Source of the DNA: Prochlorococcus sp. AG-363-P19
GTDB taxonomy: Bacteria > Cyanobacteriota > Cyanobacteriia > PCC-6307 > Cyanobiaceae
Length of the DNA stretch: 64,000 nt
Direction of reading: 5' to 3'
NCBI GenBank assembly: GCA_003280055.1
Contig: QCGG01000005.1
Coordinates: 1 to 64,000 of the forward strand
A program made the translations under genes and the position numbers. Shown piece after piece: positions 20,849 through 31,376 of the stretch (within the stretch, counting starts at the first letter, position 1; every line of letters starts with the position of its first letter). Under the pieces are notes generated by a model. The model did no database searches. It was not told the DNA's origin and was given only the letters and a program-made list of their open reading frames with translations.

Positions 20849-23800
20849 TTAAAAACGGAAGAACAATTGCAACTGACTTTGCCACGTTCCTTCATTATCC
20901 AAGGAGCCCGCAACTCCAAAATTTGGAGTCACTTGATATGTCAGAGTTCCTTGAGGAGGAATATCACTTCGGTTAGGTGTGGCAAGCACCGAGAAATTAA
21001 ATCTCTCCGTAAGGTCTATACCTACTTCTGTAACCCAGGCCTGTTGAGGTGGAGCTGCACCAGTAACCTCATCTTGAGAAGAAGTCTGAACATCACTCGT
21101 TTCCTCTTTAACTTCTGGAGTTACATATGTTGGATAAAGAGACAGCTGCAATCTTTCACTGAATGAATCTGAAATAGTTCCTAGAACAGGAGACAACAGT
21201 GAACGACCAAGAACACTTGCAATCATCTCACTCTCATCACCTCCTGTTAATCCTGCCAAAGTATTCCCTCCAATCAATCCAAGAAGTTGAGCACGAGGCA
21301 TTGGGGGAGAACTCCTCAACTCTATGTTTTCAGCAATCCGATCGGCAGGACCACTAGCCTTTACCATTACTCTTACAAGACGAAATCCTCCTACACCAAA
21401 TGGACCCGTACCATTCTTAGAAAAGACATTAGAAGACTGAAAGCTAGTCCCTTCACTTACACTTTCTGAAACTCTACTTGTTAGTGAAACGTCAACATAA
21501 GGAATCAATCCCAAAGAGGGGGTAAAAACTGCAACATTTGCAGCCTTCCTGTCAAGATTAAATGTCGTAGTAAATAAATTAACACGTCCATTTAACAATC
21601 TCACAACACCTCTTGGCTGCAAAGAAGGTCCTAATTCTCCATTAAGATTAAGGAAGCCCGTTGCACCAAAGTTAGCTAAAGGAAGAGAAGTTATACGTAG
21701 ATCAGGACCCAAGCGCAACCGCAAATTATCAAAGCTTACAGATGAGACATTTGGAATACTAGATCTTAATAATTTACTTGCAGTAGGTTCAACATCACGT
21801 CCAAGCAAAACCAAAGGTTCCTCAAAATCCCATCTTTGCTCCTCAAGGAATTTAGAATAGTAAGTGGGTTCCTCTTCAGACAAGTCAGAATCTTCAGAGT
21901 TACTCGAATTAATCGTATCAACTTTCGCAGATGAAGTGCCAACTAATTTAGTTTTACCTGGAGATATAAACCCCTTTTCGATTGTCAGTTCACCACCAAA
22001 GGTTGGTTTAATTAAAGATCTAGTTAGTATGAGATTACCTGAAAGTTCAACATCGGCTATTTGTAAAGCCAATCGAACTTGATTCATATTTAACTCTAAC
22101 GGTTGGCGTTCAATAGAAGGATTAAATAATGCTATTGCACCCTTGCCAGAAATAAGACCTTTAGGTCCTAATTTAGCTTCAAAGTTCTGAAATTCTAATC
22201 TATTAAAATCAAAAATCATAGATGTAGTTAAATCTGTAATTAATTGATTATTGTAAATAAATTCGCCATTTTCTATAACTAAGTATCCATTAGCCTTTGG
22301 ATTATTAAAATTACCACTAATCAAGATTTTTAAATGTGATTCGCCAGATTTCCAAACAGCAGAACCATTACTTAAACCATCAAGAAAATTAAGACCATCC
22401 CCGTGTGATTCAACTCTCAAGTTAATTGGCGACAATGCATTTATGGGGATCTGGCCTTTTAAATTAACTGGTTCTTCTGAAAAGGAACTACGTAGAGAGA
22501 CATTTAAGTCCAACACAGATTTAGAAAAAGAAACTTCACCGAGTTCAAGAATTAGCAAATTATCAAATAGTTTTGCATTATGAAGAGTAAACTCACCAAT
22601 AAATTCTATATCATCTTCCTTCTTTCGATATTTTCCAGACAATCCAACTCCCCCATTTAAGCCACTAGGAACAGGAGAGACTAAAGACAATAAAGAAAAT
22701 GGAATGTTAACAAGAGAAAAGTTACCCTCACCACCTTTTAAAGGGCCATTTATTGTTGCAATAAATGGCCCTTTATTTTTTAAATAGACTGGGTTCTGGC
22801 CATCTGCCCATAAATAACCTCTAATCTCAAGAGAAAGATTTAATTCTGATAAATCAGCTCCTTTCAAATCAAAATCTGCATCCAACTCACCTCGAAGATC
22901 CTGTGGGTTAATAAATTTTCTTTTGGTTGATTCTTCTAATTCTTTCAAAAATATTTTTGCTGCAGAGAGTCCCTTTAATTGGCCATCAACAGAACTTCCA
23001 TATGATTTTGTCAAAAGAGTCCCTAGTTCTTCCGCTCCACCAGTTGGAGGAAATGATTTTAAATTTATTTTTGGTAATTGAAGGGCACTAAGAGTGAGCC
23101 AGCGTGCGCTTACTCTGCGAGCTCTGGCCTGAGCATGTAAACCACCACCTAATCTGCCTGAAGCTTGCAATGCAATTTCACCAATGTCAGGAGGGAACAA
23201 GTCTCCTTCTAGCGAATAAACACCATTAACAATATTCCCTTCTAGAACAGCTTCTCGAAGCTGGAGTCCCATAGTCCTTGGATAACTAAAGCGAACATTT
23301 CCTTCTACAGATTGATTTTGAAGATTAAAAATCCCATCTCCACTTAATCTTCCAAAAACCCTTTCAAACCGTCTATCGGGAGGCAACGCAAACTCGACAC
23401 CATCTAATTTCAAACGATGCGCTTGCCAAAAATAATTACCTATTTCTAAATCATGGGTTAATGATAAAGAACCATCGGAACGCTTGAAATTCATTCGATC
23501 TAAACGCCAATCTGGCAGAAAGTTCGCTGTCAATTCAGCAGGAATTACATCTCCAACAGGAGTCATTTTCAATAAAGCACCTCCTCTCTTGCTCTCAACA
23601 AGATCACCCTTCCAATCTTCCTGAAGTCGAATAGAACTAACTTCAGGGTTCACTACTTGAATCGCAAGATTTGGCCTAAGAGCTTTTAGCGGCCCAATAA
23701 CTTCACCCGAAACTGAAAGCCTCCCTCCAACACGAGCTCCTATTAGCTCACTAAATTCTGCCAATGGCACAGATTTCAAAGCTAGGACAGCCTTGACTTC

Positions 23801-24850
23801 TCCCACTTCAACGCCTTCACGATCAAAAGCTAAAGGCAAGCCAACTTTAAACTTCTGATCTTCTCCTCCAAAGTAATTAATTCGAAGAAATCCAGATCTG
23901 CCCTGAAAAGAATTTTTGGGAGAGTTAAAAAGAAAATCACCGCCAAAGTTTCCAACGAATTTTCCATATTCCCAAGTGCTCCTATGAAAATAGATTCGAT
24001 CCTTTCCGCAACTAAAACTCGTTTGAGGAGATGATAAAGATTGGCTCAAATTAGAAGTTTTGATCTTGAGTCCAGAAAGGCTCAACCCACCATCACAACG
24101 AACACGACCCCTATTCAGCCTTAGTCCAAAATCCCCATTTAGCTGACCCTTTGAAGCTAAATGGATAGGACCAAGTAATTCTTGTAAAGATTGAAGATTT
24201 ACATTCTTCAGGCGAGTTTTCGCTACTAAATCAGCCCCATCCCAACTCCCTTGACCTTGCAAAAACAAACTTCCGTCATCAGGAAAATGTAATCTGAGTC
24301 CTCCGCCTACTCTTCTTATTCGAAAGTGAACTTGGCCCCTACCACTAGCAACTAGTTTTAAATTTGAAGGCTCCAAAAACACTGTGGCTGGATTAGAAAG
24401 ACTTAAGCGAAAATCAACTGGAGGGGAAGAGGCACCGTCTATCTGACCAGGTACCCAATAAAAACCATCCTCATTGCGACGAAGTCTAAAAATTGCGCCA
24501 TTTAACTTGATATCAACAACTGGTCTCCAATGCAAAAAGCTTGCCAAGGGAGCAAACTCAATACGTCCTCCTGAAAACCTAGCCGTTGAGCCATCAAGAG
24601 AACTTTCGAGAATCTCTGTTTCACCTATCGCCAATCCCCAAAGTCTTAAACCACGATATGGACCAATCTTCAAAGGATGGCCTAAGGGTTTTGAAAGTTG
24701 CTCCTCAAGACCAGGTCGAAGCTCCTCAAGGCTCGATGAGACTACCCTGTCAGCAAGAAACCACGAACATCCACCAAAAGCAAGAAGGGAAGTAAATGCC
24801 CCTAAAATCTTCCATCGCTTCTTTGCAACCGCTCTAATCTTTGCTCCCAT
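20849..24850 (-). CDS. tamB: TamB/DUF490 family inter-membrane protein
   Basis: A 1333-residue AsmA-like protein, anchored by one N-terminal membrane segment (about residues 13-33) and otherwise made of long beta-rich repeats that cross the periplasm. The C-terminus (last 350 residues) is the TamB/DUF490 domain, ending in a beta-strand with terminal aromatic (QLQLFFRF) and including LLGLIGGNTLAGL. The family is known to move phospholipid between membranes and to assist outer-membrane protein insertion with a TamA/Omp85 partner, none of which is in this window. It is divergent from ycf51 with a 65-base gap. Confidence 0.92.
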   Translation of the reverse strand: MGAKIRAVAKKRWKILGAFTSLLAFGGCSWFLADRVVSSSLEELRPGLEEQLSKPLGHPLKIGPYRGLRLWGLAIGETEILESSLDGSTARFSGGRIEFAPLASFLHWRPVVDIKLNGAIFRLRRNEDGFYWVPGQIDGASSPPVDFRLSLSNPATVFLEPSNLKLVASGRGQVHFRIRRVGGGLRLHFPDDGSLFLQGQGSWDGADLVAKTRLKNVNLQSLQELLGPIHLASKGQLNGDFGLRLNRGRVRCDGGLSLSGLKIKTSNLSQSLSSPQTSFSCGKDRIYFHRSTWEYGKFVGNFGGDFLFNSPKNSFQGRSGFLRINYFGGEDQKFKVGLPLAFDREGVEVGEVKAVLALKSVPLAEFSELIGARVGGRLSVSGEVIGPLKALRPNLAIQVVNPEVSSIRLQEDWKGDLVESKRGGALLKMTPVGDVIPAELTANFLPDWRLDRMNFKRSDGSLSLTHDLEIGNYFWQAHRLKLDGVEFALPPDRRFERVFGRLSGDGIFNLQNQSVEGNVRFSYPRTMGLQLREAVLEGNIVNGVYSLEGDLFPPDIGEIALQASGRLGGGLHAQARARRVSARWLTLSALQLPKINLKSFPPTGGAEELGTLLTKSYGSSVDGQLKGLSAAKIFLKELEESTKRKFINPQDLRGELDADFDLKGADLSELNLSLEIRGYLWADGQNPVYLKNKGPFIATINGPLKGGEGNFSLVNIPFSLLSLVSPVPSGLNGGVGLSGKYRKKEDDIEFIGEFTLHNAKLFDNLLILELGEVSFSKSVLDLNVSLRSSFSEEPVNLKGQIPINALSPINLRVESHGDGLNFLDGLSNGSAVWKSGESHLKILISGNFNNPKANGYLVIENGEFIYNNQLITDLTTSMIFDFNRLEFQNFEAKLGPKGLISGKGAIALFNPSIERQPLELNMNQVRLALQIADVELSGNLILTRSLIKPTFGGELTIEKGFISPGKTKLVGTSSAKVDTINSSNSEDSDLSEEEPTYYSKFLEEQRWDFEEPLVLLGRDVEPTASKLLRSSIPNVSSVSFDNLRLRLGPDLRITSLPLANFGATGFLNLNGELGPSLQPRGVVRLLNGRVNLFTTTFNLDRKAANVAVFTPSLGLIPYVDVSLTSRVSESVSEGTSFQSSNVFSKNGTGPFGVGGFRLVRVMVKASGPADRIAENIELRSSPPMPRAQLLGLIGGNTLAGLTGGDESEMIASVLGRSLLSPVLGTISDSFSERLQLSLYPTYVTPEVKEETSDVQTSSQDEVTGAAPPQQAWVTEVGIDLTERFNFSVLATPNRSDIPPQGTLTYQVTPNFGVAGSLDNEGTWQSQLQLFFRF

Positions 24851-24915
24851 GATTTAGCTTTAATCTTTCAGGGAGTAGTTGAACTATAAAGACTTAATCC
24901 ATTCTTCACCAGCCC

Positions 24916-25467
24916 ATGAACCTTCCAGAGCTTCTTCAGTTAAGTACCAAATGGCTTCTTTGGTCATCACTTGCTCTATTTATTCTCGCCTTGATCTCTT
25001 TCTTGATCAAATGGAAACAAAGCTTTCGAATAGTAGGAGTCTTAGCCTTTACACTACTTTTAGCAGGAAGTTCTTGGGCATTTGGTATTAGCTATACCCC
25101 TCCAGTAACAATAGAAGGTGCTTTGCATCCCCCGATTGTCTTCGACAATGGAGACAACCTTGTCGTGGCTCAAGCAGATATGAATTTCCCAGAGGAATCA
25201 GTGCAGCCAACATTACTACAACTAGCGGAGAATCTCAGTGGTGGTGGTCGTAATGGAGGGCCAATTAATATAAGAATAAGACAAGTTATATCGAATGGGG
25301 AAGGAGTCAGTGAGCCCAAAATACTCGGAGAAGTCATTCGAGACATCAAAACAAAAACCACTACCACAGTAGCTATAAAAACTAATGAGATTATTGAGCC
25401 TAATGAAATTATTGAACCTAATGAAATTATTGAACCTAATGAAATTATTGAACCTAATGAAGGATAA
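24916..25467 (+). CDS. ycf51: Ycf51-like (DUF2518) membrane protein with C-terminal hexapeptide repeat
   Basis: A 183-residue protein with two hydrophobic segments (about 12-34 and 40-58) and the Ycf51/DUF2518 pattern around FGISYTPPVTIEGALHPPIVFDNGDNLVVAQA. The function of Ycf51 is unknown; it is conserved in cyanobacteria and some plastids. The last 27 residues are four exact copies of NEIIEP plus NEG, encoded by an 18-bp tandem repeat. The stop overlaps the next gene's likely ATG (25457) by 11 bases. The repeat is likely a local expansion of no obvious use. Confidence 0.85.
   Translation: MNLPELLQLSTKWLLWSSLALFILALISFLIKWKQSFRIVGVLAFTLLLAGSSWAFGISYTPPVTIEGALHPPIVFDNGDNLVVAQADMNFPEESVQPTLLQLAENLSGGGRNGGPINIRIRQVISNGEGVSEPKILGEVIRDIKTKTTTTVAIKTNEIIEPNEIIEPNEIIEPNEIIEPNEG
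25384..25455 (+). repeat. 18-bp tandem repeat, four units, in ycf51 C-terminus
   Basis: Four contiguous 18-base units at 25384, 25402, 25420 and 25438. Units 2-4 are identical; unit 1 differs at two third-codon positions (GAG for GAA). Each encodes Asn-Glu-Ile-Ile-Glu-Pro in the ycf51 frame. The unit length is a multiple of three, so copy number can change without shifting frame. The next reading frame (DUF4332 gene side) is also open through the repeat as a Met-Lys-Leu-Leu-Asn-Leu hexapeptide. Confidence 0.97.
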
Positions 25468-25861
25468 AAGTCCTATAAACCAATTATCAAAAAACTTTGC
25501 GAATGAAAAAAAGAATCTCCAGGCTGCTGGAATAACCACTTGGGAAGATCTAAAAAACCTAAATGATTCTGAAATTCTCCTGTTAATAAAAAAAGGGCAC
25601 TCCTCTAAGAGAAATTTATTAAGGATTCGTGGAATAGCAATTCTTGTTTGCGAACTGGGTATAGAACCACACGAAGCAGCATTACTCATGCACTCAGGCA
25701 TTTCATCAATCTCATCTCTCGTTAAAAGTTCGCCACAGGAAATAGTTAATCAAACAGGTCGCCTACAAAGACAACTGAATAGCGAATTTCCCAGCTCAGT
25801 TGATCTTGTTAAAGCACATGAATGGATTCAACGAGCTAAATTCAAACAAACACTCAACTGA
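25457..25861 (+). CDS. DUF4332 domain protein
   Basis: About 134 residues with two helix-hairpin-helix-like units (LQAAGITTWEDLKNLNDSEI and LLMHSGISSISSLVKSSPQEI), the pattern of DUF4332, a domain related to DNA-binding or helical scaffold folds. The frame is open upstream to 25385, but that stretch is only the out-of-frame reading of the ycf51 repeat, so I start at the ATG at 25457 (MKDKSPINQ), overlapping the ycf51 stop. Cotranslation with ycf51 is likely. The molecular role is unknown. Confidence 0.8.
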   Translation: MKDKSPINQLSKNFANEKKNLQAAGITTWEDLKNLNDSEILLLIKKGHSSKRNLLRIRGIAILVCELGIEPHEAALLMHSGISSISSLVKSSPQEIVNQTGRLQRQLNSEFPSSVDLVKAHEWIQRAKFKQTLN

Positions 25862-25906
25862 CCTATTATTACGAAATCGACTTGGTCCACAGACTCTTTT
25901 ACGCAT

Positions 25907-26194
25907 ATGTGGGGAAATTACCGTCCAATTAAATATTTGCCTCCGTTGATGTTTTTTGCCTTGACAAATATCAAACCTATTAATGCACAGTCAAGTCTTC
26001 TAGAAAGCGTAAAAGGAAACCCTCAGGAGGCTATTGAACTATGCAACGAATTTAGAGCTCTAAATAAAAAAGGTATTTCTTCCAATTCTGATATCGCAAT
26101 CAACAATGTTGCACGGAAAAGAAATTTAAGCCAAAGAGATGCAGACATCCTATCTACTTACGTTATTGGACTGAACTGCCCAGATGTGCGCTAA
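25907..26194 (+). CDS. Small secreted protein of unknown function
   Basis: A 95-residue protein with an N-terminal hydrophobic stretch (about residues 10-22) and a plausible signal-peptidase site after INAQ (about residue 28). The mature part is helical (LLESVKGNPQEAIELCNEFRAL) and contains two Cys, one near the C-terminus (GLNCPDVR). I do not recognise a named family. Its final 11 bases overlap the start of the CocE-type hydrolase gene, so the two are probably cotranslated. Confidence 0.7.
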   Translation: MWGNYRPIKYLPPLMFFALTNIKPINAQSSLLESVKGNPQEAIELCNEFRALNKKGISSNSDIAINNVARKRNLSQRDADILSTYVIGLNCPDVR

Positions 26195-27794
26195 GGAAAA
26201 GTTCCAACCTGGCTCAATTACCTATAGAGATACCTCTCTGGTCATGAATGACGGAGTCAGTTTAATAGCAAGATGCTGGCACCCTGACAAAGGAGGTCCA
26301 TGGCCTGCATTGTTAATGCGACAGCCTTATGGAAGAGTAATTGCTTCCACAGTTACTTATGCCCATCCAGAATGGTGGGCTGGCCATGGTTATTTAGTAA
26401 TAGTGCAAGATGTTCGGGGCCAAGGAGACTCAGAAGGCAATTTCAATGGCTTTGATCAAGAATCTTTAGACACAACCCAAACTCATTCCTGGGCAAGGTC
26501 TTTACCTGAATGCAATGGAAAATTAGGAACGTTTGGTTTCTCATACCAAGGTTTCACACAATTATTAGCTACTGAAGATATCCTGCCTCCAGATTGCCTT
26601 GCACCTGCAATGACGGGTTTAGATGAAGGAGAACACTGGAGCTGCGAAGGAGGAGCATATTGGTGGCATTTAGGTATTACCTGGGGGCTCCAATTAGCCG
26701 CTCTCCAAGCAAAACGAAAACAAAATAAATCTGCTTGGCTGACAATTAGAAAGGCACTAAAAGATGGGACATATTTAACAGACGGTGAGGAAATTCTTCG
26801 AACTTACGACCCAAAAGGAATGTCCCTAAAATGGCTATTACAGAGCAATAACCCAAACACTTGCTGGAAAAAGCACAAGCCTTTAAATAGCTGGCTTCAA
26901 AAACCAATGTTATTAATTGGAGGCTGGTGGGATCCTCATTTGAAGGGGATTCTTGATTTATATCAACTTTCAAATATTGCTGGTGGAAAGCCAGAACTTC
27001 ATATTGGTCCAGCAACTCATCTTGAATGGTGGGAAGGGACTAATCAACTACAACTACAATTCTTTAATAAACATCTAAAAAATAATTTTGACAATCACAA
27101 TTCAGCTTGTTTACACAAAATCTGGAACATAACAACAAAAGAATGGGAAGCACCAGAAAATCTAAGAGAGCTCTCCAAATCATCCAAGTTAGAATGGGGA
27201 CTTTTAAGTAATGGGCTTGCCTGTGCTACTGAACACGAGGGCATCCTTTTTTCCGGTGAGCAAGGGAAAGGCAGTGCAGTCCTAGTTCATGATCCATGGA
27301 GGCCTGTGCCTGCCAAAGGAGGGCATTTAGCTGAATCCCCTGGAATAGTCGACAGACAAAAAATAGATCTTCGTAGGGATGTTGCCAAATTTACAAGTAA
27401 AGAATTATCTGAAAAGCTTTCTTTAGAAGGTATACCTTCTCTAAAAATCAAAGCGCATGCCGACCAACCAGGATTCGACCTATGCATAGCGCTCTCAATA
27501 GTTGACCAAATAAAGCAACGAGTCACACAACTTTCTACTGGCTATTTAAGAGTTAATGGTCCAGAAGCCTTAGAAAATTCAATTTACCAAATCTTTCTTC
27601 AGCCATTAAGAGCGGACTTGTTTATTGGTCAAAAACTCAGAGTTTCAATTGCTCCCTCTGCATGGCCAGCCATTGGAGTGAATTGTGGCGGTTCTGCAAA
27701 ACCATTTGGAGCTTCAGACTTATCAAGTCCCCCTACCACCCTTAGCCTTGATTTACAAGACTCAAAACTTCAATTCTTTCCATTCATCTCCTAA
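26184..27794 (+). CDS. CocE/NonD family serine hydrolase (X-Pro dipeptidyl-peptidase-like)
   Basis: A 536-residue alpha/beta hydrolase of the CocE/NonD family. The oxyanion/strand region reads MRQPYGR and GYLVIVQDVRGQGDSEG. The nucleophile is Ser120 in GTFGFSYQG. The likely acid is Asp in GGWWDPHLKG and the base His in GPATHLEWW. The C-terminal 200 residues form the jelly-roll domain typical of the family. Substrates range from acyl esters to peptides, so none can be named here. No signal peptide is seen, so it is probably cytoplasmic. It starts inside the preceding small gene. Confidence 0.9.
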   Translation: MCAKEKFQPGSITYRDTSLVMNDGVSLIARCWHPDKGGPWPALLMRQPYGRVIASTVTYAHPEWWAGHGYLVIVQDVRGQGDSEGNFNGFDQESLDTTQTHSWARSLPECNGKLGTFGFSYQGFTQLLATEDILPPDCLAPAMTGLDEGEHWSCEGGAYWWHLGITWGLQLAALQAKRKQNKSAWLTIRKALKDGTYLTDGEEILRTYDPKGMSLKWLLQSNNPNTCWKKHKPLNSWLQKPMLLIGGWWDPHLKGILDLYQLSNIAGGKPELHIGPATHLEWWEGTNQLQLQFFNKHLKNNFDNHNSACLHKIWNITTKEWEAPENLRELSKSSKLEWGLLSNGLACATEHEGILFSGEQGKGSAVLVHDPWRPVPAKGGHLAESPGIVDRQKIDLRRDVAKFTSKELSEKLSLEGIPSLKIKAHADQPGFDLCIALSIVDQIKQRVTQLSTGYLRVNGPEALENSIYQIFLQPLRADLFIGQKLRVSIAPSAWPAIGVNCGGSAKPFGASDLSSPPTTLSLDLQDSKLQFFPFIS

Positions 27795-27913
27795 GGAAAT
27801 CTGAAAAGCCAACACTCATTAAGAATCTGAAAAAATTTCAACCCAACTAATCTGACAAGTAAATCCCCAAATGCACATAAATCATTAACCCTCCCCATTA
27901 AGCTCACAAGTTC

Positions 27914-30199
27914 ATGTCCATAGGCCCAATGAGTACCAGTTTTGTCTTCGACTGGATAACAGAAGAAGGTCATCGCATGGCCAATTGTCGCCATGACGAT
28001 CCCTACAAGGTTCTAGGTCCTCAACGCCTAGAGCAAAACTGGATTATTCGCATATGGATGCCTGAAGCCTCAGAAGTCAAACTAATTTTTGAAGGCAAAA
28101 GCACTCTGATGAAAAATCCAAATCACCCTTGGATCTTTGAGAAAGTACTCCCTAAGGATCCCGGGACCAATTATGAAGTGGAAGTTAATAGAGGAGGGGT
28201 AACACATAAACAACATGATCCCTGGGCCTTTCGTAACGAATGGATGGGCGAAATAGACAGGCACCTTTTTGCCGAAGGTAATCATCACCATATTTGGCGC
28301 AAAATGGGTGCTCACTTAGTGGAACTGAATGGAGTCACTGGAACTTTTTTCTGTTTGTGGGCTCCAAACGCTGCAAGTATCGGCTTATTAGGCGATTTAA
28401 ATTCCTGGGATGGTAGGCATCACCCAATGCAAAAACGCGATGGTGGAATTTGGGAGCTATTTATACCTGGCATGCAAGAGAATGATCTATATAAATACGA
28501 AATCAGAACAAGCGAAGGTCATTGCTATGAAAAATCTGACCCTTATGGGTTTTTCCACGAAGTACGCCCAGAAAAAAGCTCAATAATCTCAAAACTCGAT
28601 AACTACAAATGGGGCGACAAACAATGGATTTCTAATAGAGACAAACGCAATCCAATAGATCAACCAATTTCAGTTTATGAAATGCATCTGGGAAGTTGGA
28701 TGCATGAATCAAATGAGAATCCGTTCATAGAACCTGATAGTGGGCAAGTCCGAGAACCTGTGCCTGCTGCAGACATGAAGCCTCATGCTCGACTCCTTAC
28801 TTATAAAGAATTGTCTGAGAAGCTAATCCCATATGTCAAAGAAAGAGGCTTTACACATATTGAACTTATGCCAATCTCTGAGCACCCTTTTGATGGCTCG
28901 TGGGGTTATCAAGTAACTGGGTGGTATGCGCCAACAAGCCGATATGGAACACCAGATGAATTTAGAAATTTTATCGACCGTTGCCACCAAGAAGATATTG
29001 GAGTAATCCTCGACTGGGTACCAGGGCATTTTCCAAAAGATGAGAATGGCCTGGCATTTTTTGATGGCACTCATCTTTATGAACATTCAGACTCAAGAAT
29101 TGGAGAACATAAAGAATGGGGAACACTAATTTTTAATTACAGTCGAAACGAAGTTAGAAATTTCTTAGTAGCCAACCTTATCTATTGGTTTGAGCAATTT
29201 CATATTGATGGGATTCGAGTAGATGCAGTTGCTTCAATGCTCTATAGAGACTATCTGAGACCTGAGGGTGAATGGCTTCCGAACGAATCTGGGGGAAGAG
29301 AAAACACAGAAGCAGTTCGCTTTCTTCAGCAAGCAAATCACGTTCTTTTTGAACATTTTCCAGGGGCATTATCTATTGCCGAGGAATCAACAACATGGCC
29401 AAAGGTTACCCAACCAACCAATCTTGACGGATTAGGATTTAATCTTAAATGGAACATGGGCTGGATGCACGACATGCTGGATTACTTTGAGTATGACCCT
29501 TGGTTCAGGCAATTTCATCAAAACAATATTACCTTTTCAATAATGTATAACTATACAGAGAATTTTATGCTCGCTTTGAGTCATGATGAAGTAGTTCATG
29601 GGAAAAGTCATCTCCTGCACAAAATGCCAGGTGACGATTGGCAAAAATATGCGAATACGAGAGCACTTTTAGCTTATATGTGGACTCACCCAGGTAAAAA
29701 AACAATATTTATGGGAATGGAGTTTGGACAACGTTCAGAGTGGAATGTTTGGGGTGATCTGGAGTGGAATTTACTTAATTATGAACCTCATAAAGGTATT
29801 CAATTATTAGTAGATGATCTCAATAAATTATATAAATCCGAACCGGCCTTATGGAGAGATGATTTTGATCCTTACGGGTTTCAATGGATTGATTGTTCAG
29901 ACAATCAAAATTCAGTAATAAGTTTCATGCGAAGAGAAAAAAACTCTGGGAAATGGTTAATAATTATTGGAAACTTCACTCCCCAAACCCACTCCTCATA
30001 CAAAATCGGTGTTCCTAAAAGTGGCTTCTACAAAGAAATCCTCAACACTGACGGAGCTATTTATGGAGGAAGCAACCGGGGAAATATGGGCGGAAAAGTT
30101 ACAGAGATTGAAAACTGCCACGGTTATGAACATTCTCTAGACCTCTGTCTTCCTCCTCTTAGCGTTTTAGTATTTGAACATCAGTCAAAAACCCATTGA
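27914..30199 (+). CDS. glgB: 1,4-alpha-glucan branching enzyme
   Basis: Introduces alpha-1,6 branches into glycogen. The 761-residue GH13 enzyme has an N-terminal carbohydrate-binding module ([29 protein letters not shown]), then the barrel with [14 protein letters not shown], the nucleophile Asp in [16 protein letters not shown], the acid Glu in [10 protein letters not shown] and [11 protein letters not shown]. Full length. It has its own 119-base upstream gap, in which I see no clear promoter. glgA lies at the left edge of the window, so glycogen genes are dispersed, as usual in these genomes. Confidence 0.97.
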   Translation: MSIGPMSTSFVFDWITEEGHRMANCRHDDPYKVLGPQRLEQNWIIRIWMPEASEVKLIFEGKSTLMKNPNHPWIFEKVLPKDPGTNYEVEVNRGGVTHKQHDPWAFRNEWMGEIDRHLFAEGNHHHIWRKMGAHLVELNGVTGTFFCLWAPNAASIGLLGDLNSWDGRHHPMQKRDGGIWELFIPGMQENDLYKYEIRTSEGHCYEKSDPYGFFHEVRPEKSSIISKLDNYKWGDKQWISNRDKRNPIDQPISVYEMHLGSWMHESNENPFIEPDSGQVREPVPAADMKPHARLLTYKELSEKLIPYVKERGFTHIELMPISEHPFDGSWGYQVTGWYAPTSRYGTPDEFRNFIDRCHQEDIGVILDWVPGHFPKDENGLAFFDGTHLYEHSDSRIGEHKEWGTLIFNYSRNEVRNFLVANLIYWFEQFHIDGIRVDAVASMLYRDYLRPEGEWLPNESGGRENTEAVRFLQQANHVLFEHFPGALSIAEESTTWPKVTQPTNLDGLGFNLKWNMGWMHDMLDYFEYDPWFRQFHQNNITFSIMYNYTENFMLALSHDEVVHGKSHLLHKMPGDDWQKYANTRALLAYMWTHPGKKTIFMGMEFGQRSEWNVWGDLEWNLLNYEPHKGIQLLVDDLNKLYKSEPALWRDDFDPYGFQWIDCSDNQNSVISFMRREKNSGKWLIIIGNFTPQTHSSYKIGVPKSGFYKEILNTDGAIYGGSNRGNMGGKVTEIENCHGYEHSLDLCLPPLSVLVFEHQSKTH

Positions 30200-30317
30200 T
30201 TTCGCTCCAGGTTCAAAAAACATGTGACGAACATCGCAACTACATTGCAATAATTACTGAAAGGGGAACTCCCTAAAGTAGGTTTTCGGCTTAATCACTA
30301 GTCTTTGAGAGCATTTA

Positions 30318-31376
30318 ATGTCCGACTCCTTGCCTCTTTTACTCCGTGCCGCGCGAGGCGAGTCGGTGGAGCGCCCTCCTGTTTGGATGATGAGACAGGC
30401 TGGCAGATACATGAAGGTATACAGAGAACTTCGTGACAGACATCCAAGTTTCAGAGAGAGATCTGAAAACCCTGATCTTTCCTATGAAATATCAATGCAA
30501 CCCTTTGAGGCCTTCAAGCCTGATGGAGTCATTCTTTTCTCAGACATTTTGACCCCTCTTCCTGGAATGGGGATAAATTTCGACATCGTAGAAAGCAAAG
30601 GTCCTCTAATTCAAGAGCCAATAAGGACAATTCACCAAGTCAATTCTTTACAAGACTTAGAACCCGAAGCATCGATGCCTTTTGTTGGTGAAGTTCTTAA
30701 TCGTCTTAGAGAAAGTGTTAAAAACCAGGCAACTGTTCTCGGGTTTGTAGGAGCCCCATGGACCCTGGCCGCTTATGTAGTTGAAGGCAAAAGCAGCAAA
30801 AATTACGCAGTAATCAAAGCCATGGCCTTCCAGGAACCTGAGCTACTCCATAAGCTTCTCAACCATTTTGCTGAGTCCATAGCTTCTTACTTGAGATATC
30901 AAATCAACTCTGGTGCACAAGTTGTGCAAATGTTTGACTCCTGGGCAGGGCAGTTAAGCCCAACTGATTACGACACATTTGCAGCGCCTTATCAGAGAAA
31001 GGTTATTGAGTTAGTTAAACAAACTCATCCAAACACTCCAATGATCCTATACATCTCTGGCAGTGCAGGTGTTCTGGAAAGAATGGGCCAAACCGGTGTA
31101 GATATTGTTTCTCTCGACTGGACGGTTGACATAGCAGAAGGAATTGCTCGGCTACCAAAACATGTAGGCGTTCAAGGAAATGTTGATCCTGGCTTACTCT
31201 TCGGAACCCCAGATGCTATTCGCGAAAGAATTATCGACACAGTCAAAAAAGCACAAGAACGTATTCACATACTTAATCTTGGTCATGGGATACTTCCAGG
31301 TACACCTGAAGAGAATGCAAGAGTTTTCTTCGAAACAGGCAAAGCCGTAAAAGAACTAATAGGTTCAGGTACTTGA
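30318..31376 (+). CDS. hemE: Uroporphyrinogen decarboxylase
   Basis: Converts uroporphyrinogen III to coproporphyrinogen III, on the path to heme and chlorophyll. The 352-residue protein has the family motifs [20 protein letters not shown] (residues 19-38), [12 protein letters not shown] and the C-terminal [16 protein letters not shown]. Full length. The stop overlaps the next gene's TTG start by 4 bases, so the two are translationally coupled. Confidence 0.97.
   Translation: MSDSLPLLLRAARGESVERPPVWMMRQAGRYMKVYRELRDRHPSFRERSENPDLSYEISMQPFEAFKPDGVILFSDILTPLPGMGINFDIVESKGPLIQEPIRTIHQVNSLQDLEPEASMPFVGEVLNRLRESVKNQATVLGFVGAPWTLAAYVVEGKSSKNYAVIKAMAFQEPELLHKLLNHFAESIASYLRYQINSGAQVVQMFDSWAGQLSPTDYDTFAAPYQRKVIELVKQTHPNTPMILYISGSAGVLERMGQTGVDIVSLDWTVDIAEGIARLPKHVGVQGNVDPGLLFGTPDAIRERIIDTVKKAQERIHILNLGHGILPGTPEENARVFFETGKAVKELIGSGT

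Noticed and set aside
25385-25456. Longer N-terminus of the DUF4332 protein
   Set aside because: It only reads the ycf51 repeat in another frame; the start at 25457 keeps the whole domain.
27791-27994. 67-codon minus-strand frame across the glgB start
   Set aside because: It lies over the upstream gap and the glgB 5' end, has no family resemblance and no ribosome site.
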